Counted from the stretch's first letter, positions 1 through 8,352 are shown. The stretch is 64,000 nucleotides of DNA from Streptoverticillium olivoreticuli subsp. olivoreticuli (GCF_003391135.1 NZ_CP031455.1:3441001-3505000), one strand, 5' to 3'. Notes: a model not told the origin generated them from the sequence alone. Program-made: numbers and translations.

Positions 1-1469
1 GCGTAGCCGCGCGGGAGCCTGCGGACGAAGCCGTCCGCGCACGCCGCGCGGGCCGCGGCCGCCACCGCGTCGGGCCCGGGGTCGCTCACGCCGAAGGCCA
101 CCGTCCCGCCGATCGTGCCGCCCAGCAGCGCGGGCCGTTCGAAGGCGTAGCCGACCGCGCGCCGCAGCTCGTCGTGGCCGAGCCGCGGCAGGGGGACCCC
201 GTCGAGGGTGACCACGCCGGAGTCCGGGTCGGCCAGCCGCCCGGCGAGCGCGGCGAGGACGGACTTCCCGGTGCCCGAGCGGCCGACGACGGCCAGTGAC
301 GTACCGCCCGGCACGACCAGGTCCAGGTCGCGCAGGATGTGCCTGCCGCCGCGCACGGCGCCGACCCCCCGCAGCTCCAAGGTGCCGTCCCCGGGCGGCA
401 GTCGGCGGACGTCAGGACCGTACGGCGGGAGGGGTACGGAGAGGACGTCGGCGAGGCGGCCGGCGGCGGTGCGGGCGCGGACCGCGGCGTTGAGGTGGCC
501 CACGAGCATGCCGATGCCCGTGGCGAGCACGGCGTAGCGGGAGGCGGCCAACAGGTCGCCGACGCTCAACAGGCCCTGGTTCAGGCGCAGTCCGGCGACG
601 GCGAGGACGGCTATCTGCAGGAGCGGTACGACGGTGACGGCCTGGGCGGCGGCCCTGCCCTGGACCCGCCACATGCGGTGGCCCTGGCCGGAGAGGGCGG
701 GGAGGGGTTCCAGGACGCGGTCCCGCTCGCGGTCGGCGGTCCCGGCGGCGGCGATCGTACGGGCCCCGCCGACGGCTTCCACCAGGCGCCCGGCGATGTC
801 CCCCTGGAGCCGCTGGTACTGGGCGACGCAGTCGGAGGAGGCGCGGGCGAGGGCCCGCAGCAGCAGGGCCAGCAAGGGCGCCCCGGCGAGGAACGCGACG
901 GCGAGCCAGGGGTCGATCAGGCCGAGGGCGACGATGCCGCCGAGGGGGGCCACGACGGAGGAGGCGGCCCCGGCGAGGGTGCCGGGGGCGGTGCCCGCGT
1001 CGGCGGCGTTGCCGACGAGCCGGGTGACGAGGTCGCCGGGCGCGAAGCGGGCGGTGGCTCGGGGCCCGGCGGCGAGGACGTGGCACAGCAGGCGGTGGCG
1101 GAGCCGGGCGGTGGCGCGGGCGGTGGTGGTGCCGGCGAGCAGTCCGTCGAGGGCGTCGAGGGCGGCGGGCGCGCAGATGAGGGCGGTGCACAGGAGGACC
1201 CAGCCGCTCGCGCCGCCGCGCCGGGCGAGGAGGAGGTCGAGGGTGTGGCCCAGGGCGGCGGGCAGGGCGAGGGCCACGGCGGTGGAGGCGAGGCCGAGGA
1301 GGGTGAGGGTGAGCGCCCGTGCGGCGCTGTGGCGGGCGGTGTCGAGCAGCAGTTGGTCCCCGGCGGCGCGGGGGGACGTGCGCGCGTGCTTCCCTCGTGC
1401 CTGGCCGGGGCGCCGCTCCCGACCCCGGCCGTCGAGGCGCGGGCCGCGCGCGCTCTCCGTCCACACCAC
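1..1469 (-). CDS. ABC transporter, ATPase-permease (partial, lanthipeptide export)
   Basis: The gene runs off the left edge, so the C-terminal end is missing. About 490 codons are present. The first ~50 residues are basic, a multi-helix transmembrane domain follows, and the nucleotide-binding domain begins near residue 360. Its Walker A reads GRSGTGKS (around base 260). I place the start at GTG 1469 because GGAGG stands 9 nt upstream and an in-frame TGA lies just before it. It follows the lanthipeptide precursor on the same strand, as the RamA/AmfB half-transporters do in SapB/AmfS loci, so the likely role is export of the modified peptide. A partner half-transporter and a RamR-type regulator would be expected to the left of the window. 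Confidence 0.85.
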   Translation of the reverse strand, partial: MVWTESARGPRLDGRGRERRPGQARGKHARTSPRAAGDQLLLDTARHSAARALTLTLLGLASTAVALALPAALGHTLDLLLARRGGASGWVLLCTALICAPAALDALDGLLAGTTTARATARLRHRLLCHVLAAGPRATARFAPGDLVTRLVGNAADAGTAPGTLAGAASSVVAPLGGIVALGLIDPWLAVAFLAGAPLLALLLRALARASSDCVAQYQRLQGDIAGRLVEAVGGARTIAAAGTADRERDRVLEPLPALSGQGHRMWRVQGRAAAQAVTVVPLLQIAVLAVAGLRLNQGLLSVGDLLAASRYAVLATGIGMLVGHLNAAVRARTAAGRLADVLSVPLPPYGPDVRRLPPGDGTLELRGVGAVRGGRHILRDLDLVVPGGTSLAVVGRSGTGKSVLAALAGRLADPDSGVVTLDGVPLPRLGHDELRRAVGYAFERPALLGGTIGGTVAFGVSDPGPDAVAAAARAACADGFVRRLPRGY

Positions 1470-1493
1470 CCGCAGTCACCTCCGCAGTACGCC

Positions 1494-1527
1494 CGGGCGG
1501 GCCCTCCCCGTGGGGAGGGCCCGCCCG
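1494..1527 (-). terminator. strong hairpin between precursor and transporter
   Basis: A perfect GC-rich inverted repeat pairs 1494-1508 with 1513-1527 around a 4-nt loop. It starts 9 nt after the precursor stop codon and ends 25 nt before the transporter start. There is no T-tract. It probably gives partial termination or 3'-end protection, so that the short precursor message is made in excess over the transporter message. Confidence 0.7.
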
Positions 1528-1535
1528 AGGTCTCG

Positions 1536-1667
1536 TCACAGACAGAGCAGGATGCTCGCGGTGCTGACGCAGGAGAGCAGGCTGACGGTGCTCGCGCCGC
1601 CGCCCTCGCCGCCACCGCCGCCGTGCAGCTCTTCGGATTCCATGTTCTGCAGGTCGAGAAGTGCCAT
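1536..1667 (-). CDS. amfS: class III lanthipeptide precursor, AmfS/SapB type
   Basis: This is a 43-residue peptide. It starts MALLDLQNMESEELHG, with the LxDLQ leader motif of AmfS/RamS precursors, then a Gly-rich linker (residues 16-24). The core STVSLLSC VSTASILLC holds two Ser-x2-Ser-x3-Cys units (S26-S29-C33 and S35-S38-C42), the substrate pattern for two labionin or lanthionine rings. The start at 1667 has GAAAGGAAC upstream. It lies between the LanKC synthetase and the transporter on the same strand. By analogy with SapB and AmfS the product would be a hydrophobic surfactant peptide that helps aerial hyphae form; that role is inferred. Confidence 0.93.
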   Translation of the reverse strand: MALLDLQNMESEELHGGGGGEGGGASTVSLLSCVSTASILLCL

Positions 1668-1700
1668 GGTCGTTCCTTTCATGGGGACGGGTTCTTCCTG

Positions 1701-4373
1701 TCACGGCTCCACAACGGCATGGAGCCGGCTCCTGGGCGCCCGCGGGGGCGCGAGGAACGGCAGGCGGGCGTCGCCGTGGGCCGCGCCCAGGGCGAGCAGA
1801 CAGCCCGCTGTTCCGGTGGTGAGGTCCATGGACAGGCGCATCATCTGGCTGCCGGGGAAGGCGAGTTCGCCCTCGTAGGCCATGGAGTACCAGGACAGCG
1901 CCCGCACCTGTGCGGCCAGGTGCTCCGGGTCGGCGCCCGGTGTCGTGGTGCGGCTGAGGTGCAGGATCATCCCGGCGCGGCCCTGGAAGAGGCCGGGCTG
2001 CGCGTAGAAGCGGGACCGGGCGGCGGTGAGGATGCCCTCGCGCGCCTCGGCGAAGGAGGGGTCGGGGTCCGGGCACAGGGCGAGGTAGTCGTCGAGCACC
2101 ATGCCGATGCCCACGCTGCCGTCGCCGAGGTAGGGCATGGTCCGCCAGCCCTCGTCGACTTCGAGGGCGCCGTTCTCGCGCCGTACGCATCGGTCGAGGT
2201 CCGCGCGCAGGGCCGTTCCTGCGAGGTCGAGGAGGGCGGGGGCGCGCGTGCGCTCGTACAGCCGCAGGAAGAGCAGCGCCTGGCCCGCGCCGCCGCGGGT
2301 GAGCCCGGCGCGCCGGCGGGTGCGGTCCCCGGGCGCGGCGGCGTCGGCAGCCAGCCGGTCGGCGAGGAGCTGTGCCGCCTCCAACGCCCGGTCGTGGAGC
2401 TGCCGTTCGCCCGTGGTGCGGGCGAGGTGGTCGAGGGCGAGGCCGATCCCGGCCAGGCCGCTCTTGAGGTCGGAGGTGAGGCGCTGCCACTTCTCGCCGA
2501 GCACGGTCGTGGTCAGGTCGAGGGCGCGGCCGGTGTGGCCGAGGCGGTCGAGGGTGAGGGCGACCCCGGCGATGCCGTCGTAGAGGCCGAGCGGGGTGCC
2601 GGGCGGCAGCGGGTCGGTGTGGTCGAGCAGCCACCGCTCGCCCTCTTCGTAGCGCTCGGCGCCCGTCTCGGCGAAGGCGTGCAGCACCCCGGCGGCGCCG
2701 TGCGCCAGCCCGAGGCCGCCGCCGTCGGTGAACTGGGCGACGTCGCCGGGGAAGAGCCGGTCGTCGCGGTCGGGCGTAGCGGAGGCGAGGATCGCGCGGA
2801 CCATCGAGTCCCGGCTGCGCGGCCAGTCGCCCGCCTCGGGCAGCACGGGCGCGTCGTCGGCCCGGCCCGCGCGGGGCGCCATGCCGGCCTGCTTGCCGGG
2901 CACTTCGGCAACAGGCGCGTCGCGGGTGATCTCGGCGACCGCCTCGTCGAGGAACTCCCGCGGCACGGGGAACTGTTCCGCGATCACCTCGGCCAGGTGC
3001 GCGGCCTTCCCCCGGTCGATGACGAACAGCATCGTGACGGGCAGGAACAGCGCGAGCCGCAGGCAGGCCAGGGCGTAGCGGTCCACGTCGGCGCCCCTGC
3101 GGTCCGGCGGCGCGAAGAAGCCGGGGTGGGCGACGACCTGCCGGCCGTGCTCGGCGGCGGGGGCGGCGGCCTCGAAGTCGATGAGGGCGACGGAGCGTTC
3201 GTCGGGCGCGACCATGATGTTGAACATGTGCAGGTCGTTGAAGACCAGGCCCCTCGCGTGCACCGCGTCGACCGCTTCCTGGACCGCGCGGTGGATGCGC
3301 AGCGCCCAGGCCGTGTAGTCGGCCGTGGCGGCGGGGTCGGGCTGCGCGGCGAGCAGCGGGTGCCGTTCGGAGAAGAAGGAGTTGAGGGTGCGGCCCTCGA
3401 TGTGGTCCATGACGAGGAAGCTGTGGTCCCCGAGCGTGAACCAGTCGCGCACCTCGGGGGCGACGCCGAGGCCGGTCAGCCGCTCCAGCGCCGCCTTCTC
3501 GCGCTCCAGCCGGGCCACGGCGTCGGCACCGTCGGAGGCGAGCCCGGCGTGCGGACGGCCCTCCTTGAGGACGACCTTGCGGCCGTCGCGGGTGTCGGTG
3601 CCCGCGTAGACGCCGCCGCCGTTGGAGAAGTGCAGGGCCTTCTCGATGCGGTACGGGATGTCGCCGACGGTGGTGGCGTTGCGGGCCGCGAGGTGGGGTT
3701 CGAGGAAGGCGGGGAGGGTGACCCACGCGGGCACCTGGAACGCGGGCGTCCGCGGGTCGGGCACGAGCTGCCCCTCGCCGTTCTCGACGGCGGGCACGAG
3801 CGTGCCGCGCTCGTCGACGCAGAAGCGCCGGGCGAAGGCGCCGTAGCGGACGTAGAGCGGGCCCTCGTGCCAGCGCAGGTCGGTGAGGACGTACGGGCCG
3901 GGCCTGCCGCCGACGATCCCGTGCAGCTCGGTGAGCGTGGTGCGCAGCTGCTCCTCGTCGGCGGGGTAGACGGTGATGAACTTCCCGCTGTGGTCGCGCC
4001 CGGCGTATTTGGTGTTGCGCAGGTGCAGCAGGTGCGGGCCCGGCACGAACTTGAAGGGGATGCCGCGTTCGACGCAGTAGTCCCAGACGTCGGCGGCGGT
4101 CTTGTCCGCGGTGTCCGCGGTGGCGGACACATGGATCTTCCAGCCCTGGAGCGGCTGTCCGGGGCGGGGCCCGCCGGTGTCGTCGAGCGGCAGGAGGTGG
4201 AGCCAGTCGCCGCTGCGGGCGGTGTCCCAGCCGGCCGGGACCGGGCGCCGCGCGGTCTCGAACAGCGCGCCCGGACCCGTCCCCTCGGCGCCCTCCCCGG
4301 CTGCGGACAGGCGGTCCGGGGTCTCGTAGAAGTGCCTGTCGGCCAGGCAGTAGACCTCGTACCGCTTGTCCAT
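1701..4373 (-). CDS. amfT: class III lanthionine synthetase (RamC/AmfT, LanKC)
   Basis: The protein has 890 residues, normal for LanKC. Three parts can be read: an N-terminal lyase region (1-230), a protein-kinase-like domain (about 250-510) and a C-terminal LanC-like cyclase region (about 530-880). In the kinase, K270 (VVLK) is the likely ATP lysine, FNDLHMFN (378-385) the catalytic loop and DFE (399-401) the metal site. The cyclase region lacks an obvious Cys-Cys-His zinc triad, as is usual for RamC-type enzymes. It should phosphorylate Ser residues of the precursor, eliminate phosphate and cyclise the cysteines. The precursor gene begins 34 bp downstream on the same strand. Confidence 0.93.
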   Translation of the reverse strand: MDKRYEVYCLADRHFYETPDRLSAAGEGAEGTGPGALFETARRPVPAGWDTARSGDWLHLLPLDDTGGPRPGQPLQGWKIHVSATADTADKTAADVWDYCVERGIPFKFVPGPHLLHLRNTKYAGRDHSGKFITVYPADEEQLRTTLTELHGIVGGRPGPYVLTDLRWHEGPLYVRYGAFARRFCVDERGTLVPAVENGEGQLVPDPRTPAFQVPAWVTLPAFLEPHLAARNATTVGDIPYRIEKALHFSNGGGVYAGTDTRDGRKVVLKEGRPHAGLASDGADAVARLEREKAALERLTGLGVAPEVRDWFTLGDHSFLVMDHIEGRTLNSFFSERHPLLAAQPDPAATADYTAWALRIHRAVQEAVDAVHARGLVFNDLHMFNIMVAPDERSVALIDFEAAAPAAEHGRQVVAHPGFFAPPDRRGADVDRYALACLRLALFLPVTMLFVIDRGKAAHLAEVIAEQFPVPREFLDEAVAEITRDAPVAEVPGKQAGMAPRAGRADDAPVLPEAGDWPRSRDSMVRAILASATPDRDDRLFPGDVAQFTDGGGLGLAHGAAGVLHAFAETGAERYEEGERWLLDHTDPLPPGTPLGLYDGIAGVALTLDRLGHTGRALDLTTTVLGEKWQRLTSDLKSGLAGIGLALDHLARTTGERQLHDRALEAAQLLADRLAADAAAPGDRTRRRAGLTRGGAGQALLFLRLYERTRAPALLDLAGTALRADLDRCVRRENGALEVDEGWRTMPYLGDGSVGIGMVLDDYLALCPDPDPSFAEAREGILTAARSRFYAQPGLFQGRAGMILHLSRTTTPGADPEHLAAQVRALSWYSMAYEGELAFPGSQMMRLSMDLTTGTAGCLLALGAAHGDARLPFLAPPRAPRSRLHAVVEP

Positions 4374-4535
4374 CGATTCCCCCTCGGCTGCGATGCGTCG
4401 AGATTTCCACGGCCCGAGGGGACGGAACAGTCACAGCTGTCATGAACAGGCAGTGCGATACGCACGCGTAACCGGGGGCGGACGGTCCGTCCGAGAGCGC
4501 ACGGGGTCTACCCGGGCGCTCCTACGGGCGCAGGC

Positions 4536-4760
4536 TCATACGGCCATCTCTTTGTGGGCGATCTCCGCGCAGTGCCGGTCCCACGCCGTGCGGTACGAGG
4601 CGGCGTGGGCGGGGTAGCCGAGTTCGTCGGCCTGCTCGACGGTGGCCTGGTACCGGGAGCACAGACCGCACTCCTCCCGGGTCGGCCAGGAGGGCGGGCC
4701 GCCGGTGTGGGGCACGGGCGGTGCGTCCACCAGGCCGTGGAAGGGCGGGAGTTCAACCAT
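4536..4760 (-). CDS. small CxxC hypothetical protein
   Basis: A 74-residue protein starting MVELPPFHGL. It has TREECGLCSRY with one CxxC and a later DRHCAEI, so a small metal site is possible but not shown. GGGAGAG stands 8 nt before the ATG at 4760. The same frame stays open and GC3-rich up to a GTG at 4829. That GTG overlaps the stop of the 51-aa ORF upstream as GTGA and would add a basic segment (VRALIRLGRRLLRLARVQ), so a 97-aa form by coupled translation is an alternative. It is divergent from the XRE-DUF397 pair, a common Streptomyces layout. Function not recognised. Confidence 0.7.
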   Translation of the reverse strand: MVELPPFHGLVDAPPVPHTGGPPSWPTREECGLCSRYQATVEQADELGYPAHAASYRTAWDRHCAEIAHKEMAV

Positions 4761-4825
4761 GGGGGCACTCTCTCCCTGGACCCTCGCGAGGCGCAGCAGG
4801 CGGCGCCCCAGCCGGATGAGCGCCC

Positions 4826-4981
4826 TCACGGCGCGTCGGTCTCGGCCGGGCTGGCGTCGCCCTCTTCTTCGGTACGAGCCTCCGGCGGCTCCTCGACGAG
4901 GGGGTGCTGGGACTTGAGCCGCTGCTGAAGCGTCGGGCGGGACAGCGGTGGGGCTACGGCGGTGCCGGGGAAACAGGGCAT
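4826..4981 (-). CDS. small hypothetical protein, acidic tail
   Basis: A 51-residue ORF starting MPCFPGTAVAPPLS and ending in an acidic stretch rich in Glu, Asp and Ala. GGAG is 8 nt upstream of the ATG at 4981. The stop overlaps a GTG that opens the next small ORF, so the two look like a coupled pair. It resembles no family I can name. The good SD, GC3 bias and coupling suggest it is real. Confidence 0.5.
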   Translation of the reverse strand: MPCFPGTAVAPPLSRPTLQQRLKSQHPLVEEPPEARTEEEGDASPAETDAP

Positions 4982-5302
4982 GGGGCGGCTCCGTATCTGA
5001 GCGGGGCGGGTGGGCGCGGCGGTCGCCGCACACGGAAACGGCCGGGCGAGCGCTTACGCGAAGCGCCCCACCTCGACTCAGGCAGCATGCCGGTAAGCGC
5101 GAGGGGCGCGCAATATTGGGGTGCCAATAGACAAAGAAAGAAAGCCTGTTCTATCGACTTGCAAACCCACTTCGCGGCACACTGCACCCGGATGACGCGT
5201 TGCAGCCCCCAACTCTCCTGCGAGTGCACCCAGTTGCCCCACCATGAGACCCCATGAGGGCTGCCAAGCACCCAGCAGTCAACCGGAAGGCGAAACAGAA
5301 GA
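4982..5302. other. divergent intergenic region before the XRE gene
   Basis: 321 bp separate the small ORF pair from the XRE regulator. Part of it (about 5110-5170) is much richer in A/T than its surroundings. It holds ATTGG-GGTG-CCAAT (5115-5128), a short inverted repeat that could be an operator. No convincing gene is seen here. Confidence 0.4.
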
Positions 5303-6172
5303 ATGCCGACAGTGCCGCTGGTCCCCACCCTTCGTCGCCGGCGTCTCGGTGAGGCCCTCCGCCGCTTCCGCAACGAAGCCGGTCTCACCATCGAACAAGC
5401 TGCCGCCCTCATGGGGTGGGACAACAGCAAGCTCTCCAGAATCGAGAACGCCAAGGTCCACATCCGCCCGGTCGAGGCCGCGAAGCTCCTCGGCACCTAC
5501 GGCGTGGACGCGCCGGACATCCTCATGGCGATCGAGATACTGGCCAAAGACGCGGGAAAGAAGGGCTGGTGGACGACCTACGGCAGCGTGGTTGACGCGC
5601 ACATCAAGGACTACCTGTCACTGGAATCGGATGCCGAGAGCACCCGCATCTGTTCCATGGGCCTGATCCCTGGCCTGCTGCAGACAGGCGGCTATGCACG
5701 AGAGATCATCGCCGCCTCATCATTCTGGCGGCCCCAGGAAGAAGTAACTGCCCTCGCTGAAGTCCGCAAAGCGCGTCAGTCCGTACTCACCACCCGCGAC
5801 GGCAGGCCACCGCTGAATTTCTGGGCTGTCATCCATGAGTCGGTACTGCACCAACGGTTCGCGTCCCGGCCGACCATCATGCGTGATCAGTTGCGACACC
5901 TGCTGGACATGGCCGAACTGCCGAACATCACCATCCAGCTCCTGCCCATGGCCATGGCACCGCACCCCGGGATGGTCGGCCTGTTCGAGGTCGTCCGCTT
6001 CCCTGCTCCGTGGCCAACAGTCATCCTCACGGAAAATTTGGTGGGCGGGCAGTTCGTGGAGGGCACCGAACACGTGGGCCTCTTCGAGAAGGCGTTTGAG
6101 CGCATCGTTGCCGCCGCACTTCCCGTGGATGATTCGCGCGAGATCATCAAGAACATCATGGAGAAGGGTTAG
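5303..6172 (+). CDS. XRE-family regulator with DUF5753
   Basis: A 289-residue protein. An HTH_3-type DNA-binding domain lies at about residues 10-65 (GLTIEQAAALMGWDNSKLSR). The C-terminal ~180 residues match the DUF5753 pattern, with the usual GLIPGLLQT near residue 116 and HPGMVGLFE near 221. The ATG at 5303 follows GGAAGGCGAAACAGAAG. The DUF397 gene starts 2 nt after the stop. Such pairs are common in Streptomyces, and some work as regulator plus antagonist (the BldB/AbaA-like and WhiJ-like types); their target here is unknown. Confidence 0.92.
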   Translation: MPTVPLVPTLRRRRLGEALRRFRNEAGLTIEQAAALMGWDNSKLSRIENAKVHIRPVEAAKLLGTYGVDAPDILMAIEILAKDAGKKGWWTTYGSVVDAHIKDYLSLESDAESTRICSMGLIPGLLQTGGYAREIIAASSFWRPQEEVTALAEVRKARQSVLTTRDGRPPLNFWAVIHESVLHQRFASRPTIMRDQLRHLLDMAELPNITIQLLPMAMAPHPGMVGLFEVVRFPAPWPTVILTENLVGGQFVEGTEHVGLFEKAFERIVAAALPVDDSREIIKNIMEKG

Positions 6173-6174
6173 GA

Positions 6175-6393
6175 ATGGACCACAAGGAAGACCTCTACGG
6201 ACTCGACCTGTGCGGAGCCACTTGGCGCAAGTCGCCCGACAGCAACGGTGGCCAGTCATGCGTCGAGATCACCGATCTCCCCGACGGCGGCATGGCCGTA
6301 CGCGACTCGAAGAACCCCGAACGCCCCGACCTGCGCTACACCGCAGACGAGTGGGCCGCCTTCCGCTCAGGAATAATCAACGGCACTTTGTAG
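6175..6393 (+). CDS. DUF397 protein, partner of the XRE regulator
   Basis: A 72-residue protein with the typical DUF397 features: LDLCGATWRKSPDSNGGQSC near the start, GGMAVRDSKNP in the middle and a final FRSGIINGTL. It starts 2 nt after the XRE gene, so the two are one transcription unit ending at the hairpin at 6421. Members of this family are thought to modulate the XRE partner, sometimes as antitoxin-like proteins. Confidence 0.92.
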   Translation: MDHKEDLYGLDLCGATWRKSPDSNGGQSCVEITDLPDGGMAVRDSKNPERPDLRYTADEWAAFRSGIINGTL

Positions 6394-6420
6394 TCGTCGA
6401 TCTGAGCAATGATCTGACTG

Positions 6421-6453
6421 AGGGGCCTCCCCGGACGCATCGGGGAGGCCCCT
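6421..6453 (+). terminator. terminator of the XRE-DUF397 unit
   Basis: A perfect 12-bp stem (6421-6432 with 6442-6453) with a 9-nt loop, 27 nt after the DUF397 stop. There is no T-run, as is usual in Streptomyces. Confidence 0.75.
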
Positions 6454-6481
6454 CGCCATGAACTTCCCAGGGGGGGGACAA

Positions 6482-7291
6482 GTGCGACGTTCCATCATTC
6501 TTGCCGGTGCCGTGGTCTTACTGTGCTCGGCGTGTTCCGGTTCCGGTGCCGCGTCGAAGGAGACGAAGCGGCCCGCAGCCGGCGCGGCGGGTGTTCACGA
6601 CGCCGCAGTGCAGGCCGCAGTGGGTGCGACGACGAAGAGCAGCGCCCGGATCGACGAGCAGGTCGAATGGACCGACGGCACCCGCGGCTACACAGTGATC
6701 GTCAAGGGCGGCTTCGACCTTGCGAGCGGCAAAGGGCGTCTGACAGCGAAAATTCCGGGCCAGTCGACCATCGGGCCTTACGACGAGATCTTCACCAGGG
6801 ACACCGTTTATCTCAGAATGCCTCTGGAGATCAACGACGATCCCGCTTGGTGGTCGGTCTCCCGGGACAAGGTCGAGACCCACAACGTCCTTCGCGCGCC
6901 AGTGAACGACCCCGAGCACGTCCTGCGCCAGGTGGCACGGATGCGCGAGACTTCGAAGGTCGGCGAGGAGCAGGTGGACGGCGCGCCGACCGTGCGCTAC
7001 CGCGGCAAGCTGGACAACGAGACGCTCACACTCCGGCTGACCGAGGACAGACGCGAGGAGATCTCTATCGCCCGGAAGGGGCTGGGCAGCGACCTTCCCG
7101 CCTCCGCGGATGTCTGGATCGACCGGAGCGGGCGCGTCGCCCGCATCCGTTTCGAGCTCATCATGGGGACAGGCAGTGTCACGACCACGATGTACCTGAC
7201 GGACCACGGGAAGCCCGTGGAGGCACCGGTCGCCCCGGGAGGTGCCAAGCCTCTGCCCCTGGCCGCGCTCGGCGGCCCTCTCACAGGCTGA
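6482..7291 (+). CDS. lipoprotein, LppX/LprG-like fold suspected
   Basis: 269 residues starting with GTG at 6482, which has AGGGGGGGGAC just upstream. An ATG at 6458 in the same frame sits at the edge of the terminator and lacks an SD, so I did not use it. The N-terminus VRRSIILAGAVVLLCSAC ends in a lipobox-like cysteine. The rest is a soluble beta-rich domain with alternating patterns (VWIDRSGRVARIRFEL near the C-terminus) seen in LolA/LppX-type lipoproteins. Codon 13 is a TTA leucine (6518-6520), so translation should depend on the bldA tRNA. Exact role unknown. Confidence 0.8.
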   Translation: MRRSIILAGAVVLLCSACSGSGAASKETKRPAAGAAGVHDAAVQAAVGATTKSSARIDEQVEWTDGTRGYTVIVKGGFDLASGKGRLTAKIPGQSTIGPYDEIFTRDTVYLRMPLEINDDPAWWSVSRDKVETHNVLRAPVNDPEHVLRQVARMRETSKVGEEQVDGAPTVRYRGKLDNETLTLRLTEDRREEISIARKGLGSDLPASADVWIDRSGRVARIRFELIMGTGSVTTTMYLTDHGKPVEAPVAPGGAKPLPLAALGGPLTG

Positions 7292-7379
7292 ACCTCACAT
7301 ATCGCCATGCTCCTCCAGCGGGAACACCGCTTGCCCCACGACCGGGCATCATCCCTTCCTGACGAGAACGCCTTCCATG

Positions 7380-7418
7380 GAGCTCGTAACACGATCTTGT
7401 TGATCGTGTTACGAGCTC
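7380..7418. terminator. 17-bp palindrome between convergent genes
   Basis: 7380-7396 and 7402-7418 are perfect reverse complements with a 5-nt loop (TTGTT). It is unusually AT-rich for this genome and lies between the lipoprotein gene and the convergent secreted-protein genes. A two-way terminator is the simplest reading. A protein-binding or recombination site is possible. Confidence 0.55.
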
Positions 7419-7516
7419 ATAGCTGCGTTTCGAGGCTCCGACGAACAACCCGATCGCCACGGAGGTTTTGCCCTGTCTCCCTACGTCGGTCCATCGGACG
7501 GCAGCACAGGGCGGGC

Positions 7517-8047
7517 TCAGTTGACGAACTCCATGCTCTGGAAGTCGGCTCCACGAGTCGTCTCATGGCGCCTGAGCGCATACGAGGAGCCCACACAGCC
7601 TGCACGCGGGTACAGCAGGACGTCCCTATTCGTGAGGTTGGCCGTGTACCCCTGGCCTGCTATGTCGTAGCAGTGGTTGTCACTCGGATCGTACTTGCTT
7701 TTCTGTTTGCCGGGAACGGTGTACTCGAAGTCGCCCCTGGCCCGGTGGTGGAACCGCAGGCTTTTGAAAGCCACTTCCCGGTGATCCCGTGGCGCCATGT
7801 GCTGCGGTATGCCGGAGCAGTTGTTCTCGTCGAACAGCTCCACTACCTGGTCGGTCTCGTTCCTCGCCAGGCCGTCGGCCCCCAGGTAGGGATAGCAGGT
7901 TGCCTCCGGGTCCGGCAGCACCCGCGGCTCGGACGGCTCGGTGTAGATGAATTCACCTTGCGCGGCCACGGCGTCGGGTGTAGCCCCTGTTACGAGCCCC
8001 ACCCCCAGGGCAGCGGCAACTGCGAGGACGCCGAACCGTAGCCTCAA
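7517..8047 (-). CDS. secreted cysteine-rich protein with two repeats
   Basis: 176 residues. I start it at TTG 8047, which overlaps the stop of the upstream paralogue as TTGA, so translation is probably coupled. A signal peptide ends near AVAAQG. Two copies of a ~65-residue module follow. Each has F/Y-x-YT-x-P, a Cys, an N/ETD element, a (Y/F)-[DP]-x2-x-C-x-G motif and an FKS- or FQS-type ending. The pattern is like beta/gamma-crystallin or I36 inhibitor-type secreted proteins of Streptomyces, but the family assignment is weak. Each copy carries two cysteines, likely disulfide-bonded. Confidence 0.75.
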   Translation of the reverse strand: MRLRFGVLAVAAALGVGLVTGATPDAVAAQGEFIYTEPSEPRVLPDPEATCYPYLGADGLARNETDQVVELFDENNCSGIPQHMAPRDHREVAFKSLRFHHRARGDFEYTVPGKQKSKYDPSDNHCYDIAGQGYTANLTNRDVLLYPRAGCVGSSYALRRHETTRGADFQSMEFVN

Positions 8048-8352
8048 CTGACGAATTCCACGCTCTTGAACTTCATCCACCCCTGCTTGTCCCTGTCGAG
8101 GTGGTGCTTTGCCTCCCCATGGCAATCCGCACGGTCATACAGCAGAGCCAATTTGTCGGTGCTGTTCACCGTGTGACCGTCCCCGACGATGTTGAAACAG
8201 TGGTCGTTCCTGGGGTTCGACAAGCTGTCCGTGTCGCCTTTAGGGGTGGTATATACGAACGTTCCCTCGGCCGCTTGCGCGCTTCCGGCTAGCCCAACAG
8301 CCAGCACGGCGGCGGCGCCGACCGCAGCGGCAGCCATGACCAAGCGCTTCAT
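8044..8352 (-). CDS. secreted cysteine-rich protein, one repeat
   Basis: 102 residues with a clear signal peptide (MKRLVMAAAAVGAAAVLAVG... ending AQA). The mature part is a single copy of the module found twice in the downstream gene: FVYTTP, HCFNIVGDG, LLYDRADCHG and a final FKSVEFVS. GGGAGAGGGACAGT precedes the ATG. The two genes form an operon. Crystallin-like or I36-inhibitor-like fold is a guess from the YDRADCxG motif. Confidence 0.8.
   Translation of the reverse strand: MKRLVMAAAAVGAAAVLAVGLAGSAQAAEGTFVYTTPKGDTDSLSNPRNDHCFNIVGDGHTVNSTDKLALLYDRADCHGEAKHHLDRDKQGWMKFKSVEFVS

Noticed and set aside
339..4445. Very long open frames (over 1300 codons) on both strands across the lanthipeptide locus
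   Set aside because: Both are shadows of the LanKC and transporter genes. Composition is Arg/Gly/Pro-rich without domain signatures, and the true frames have conserved motifs and G/C-rich third positions.
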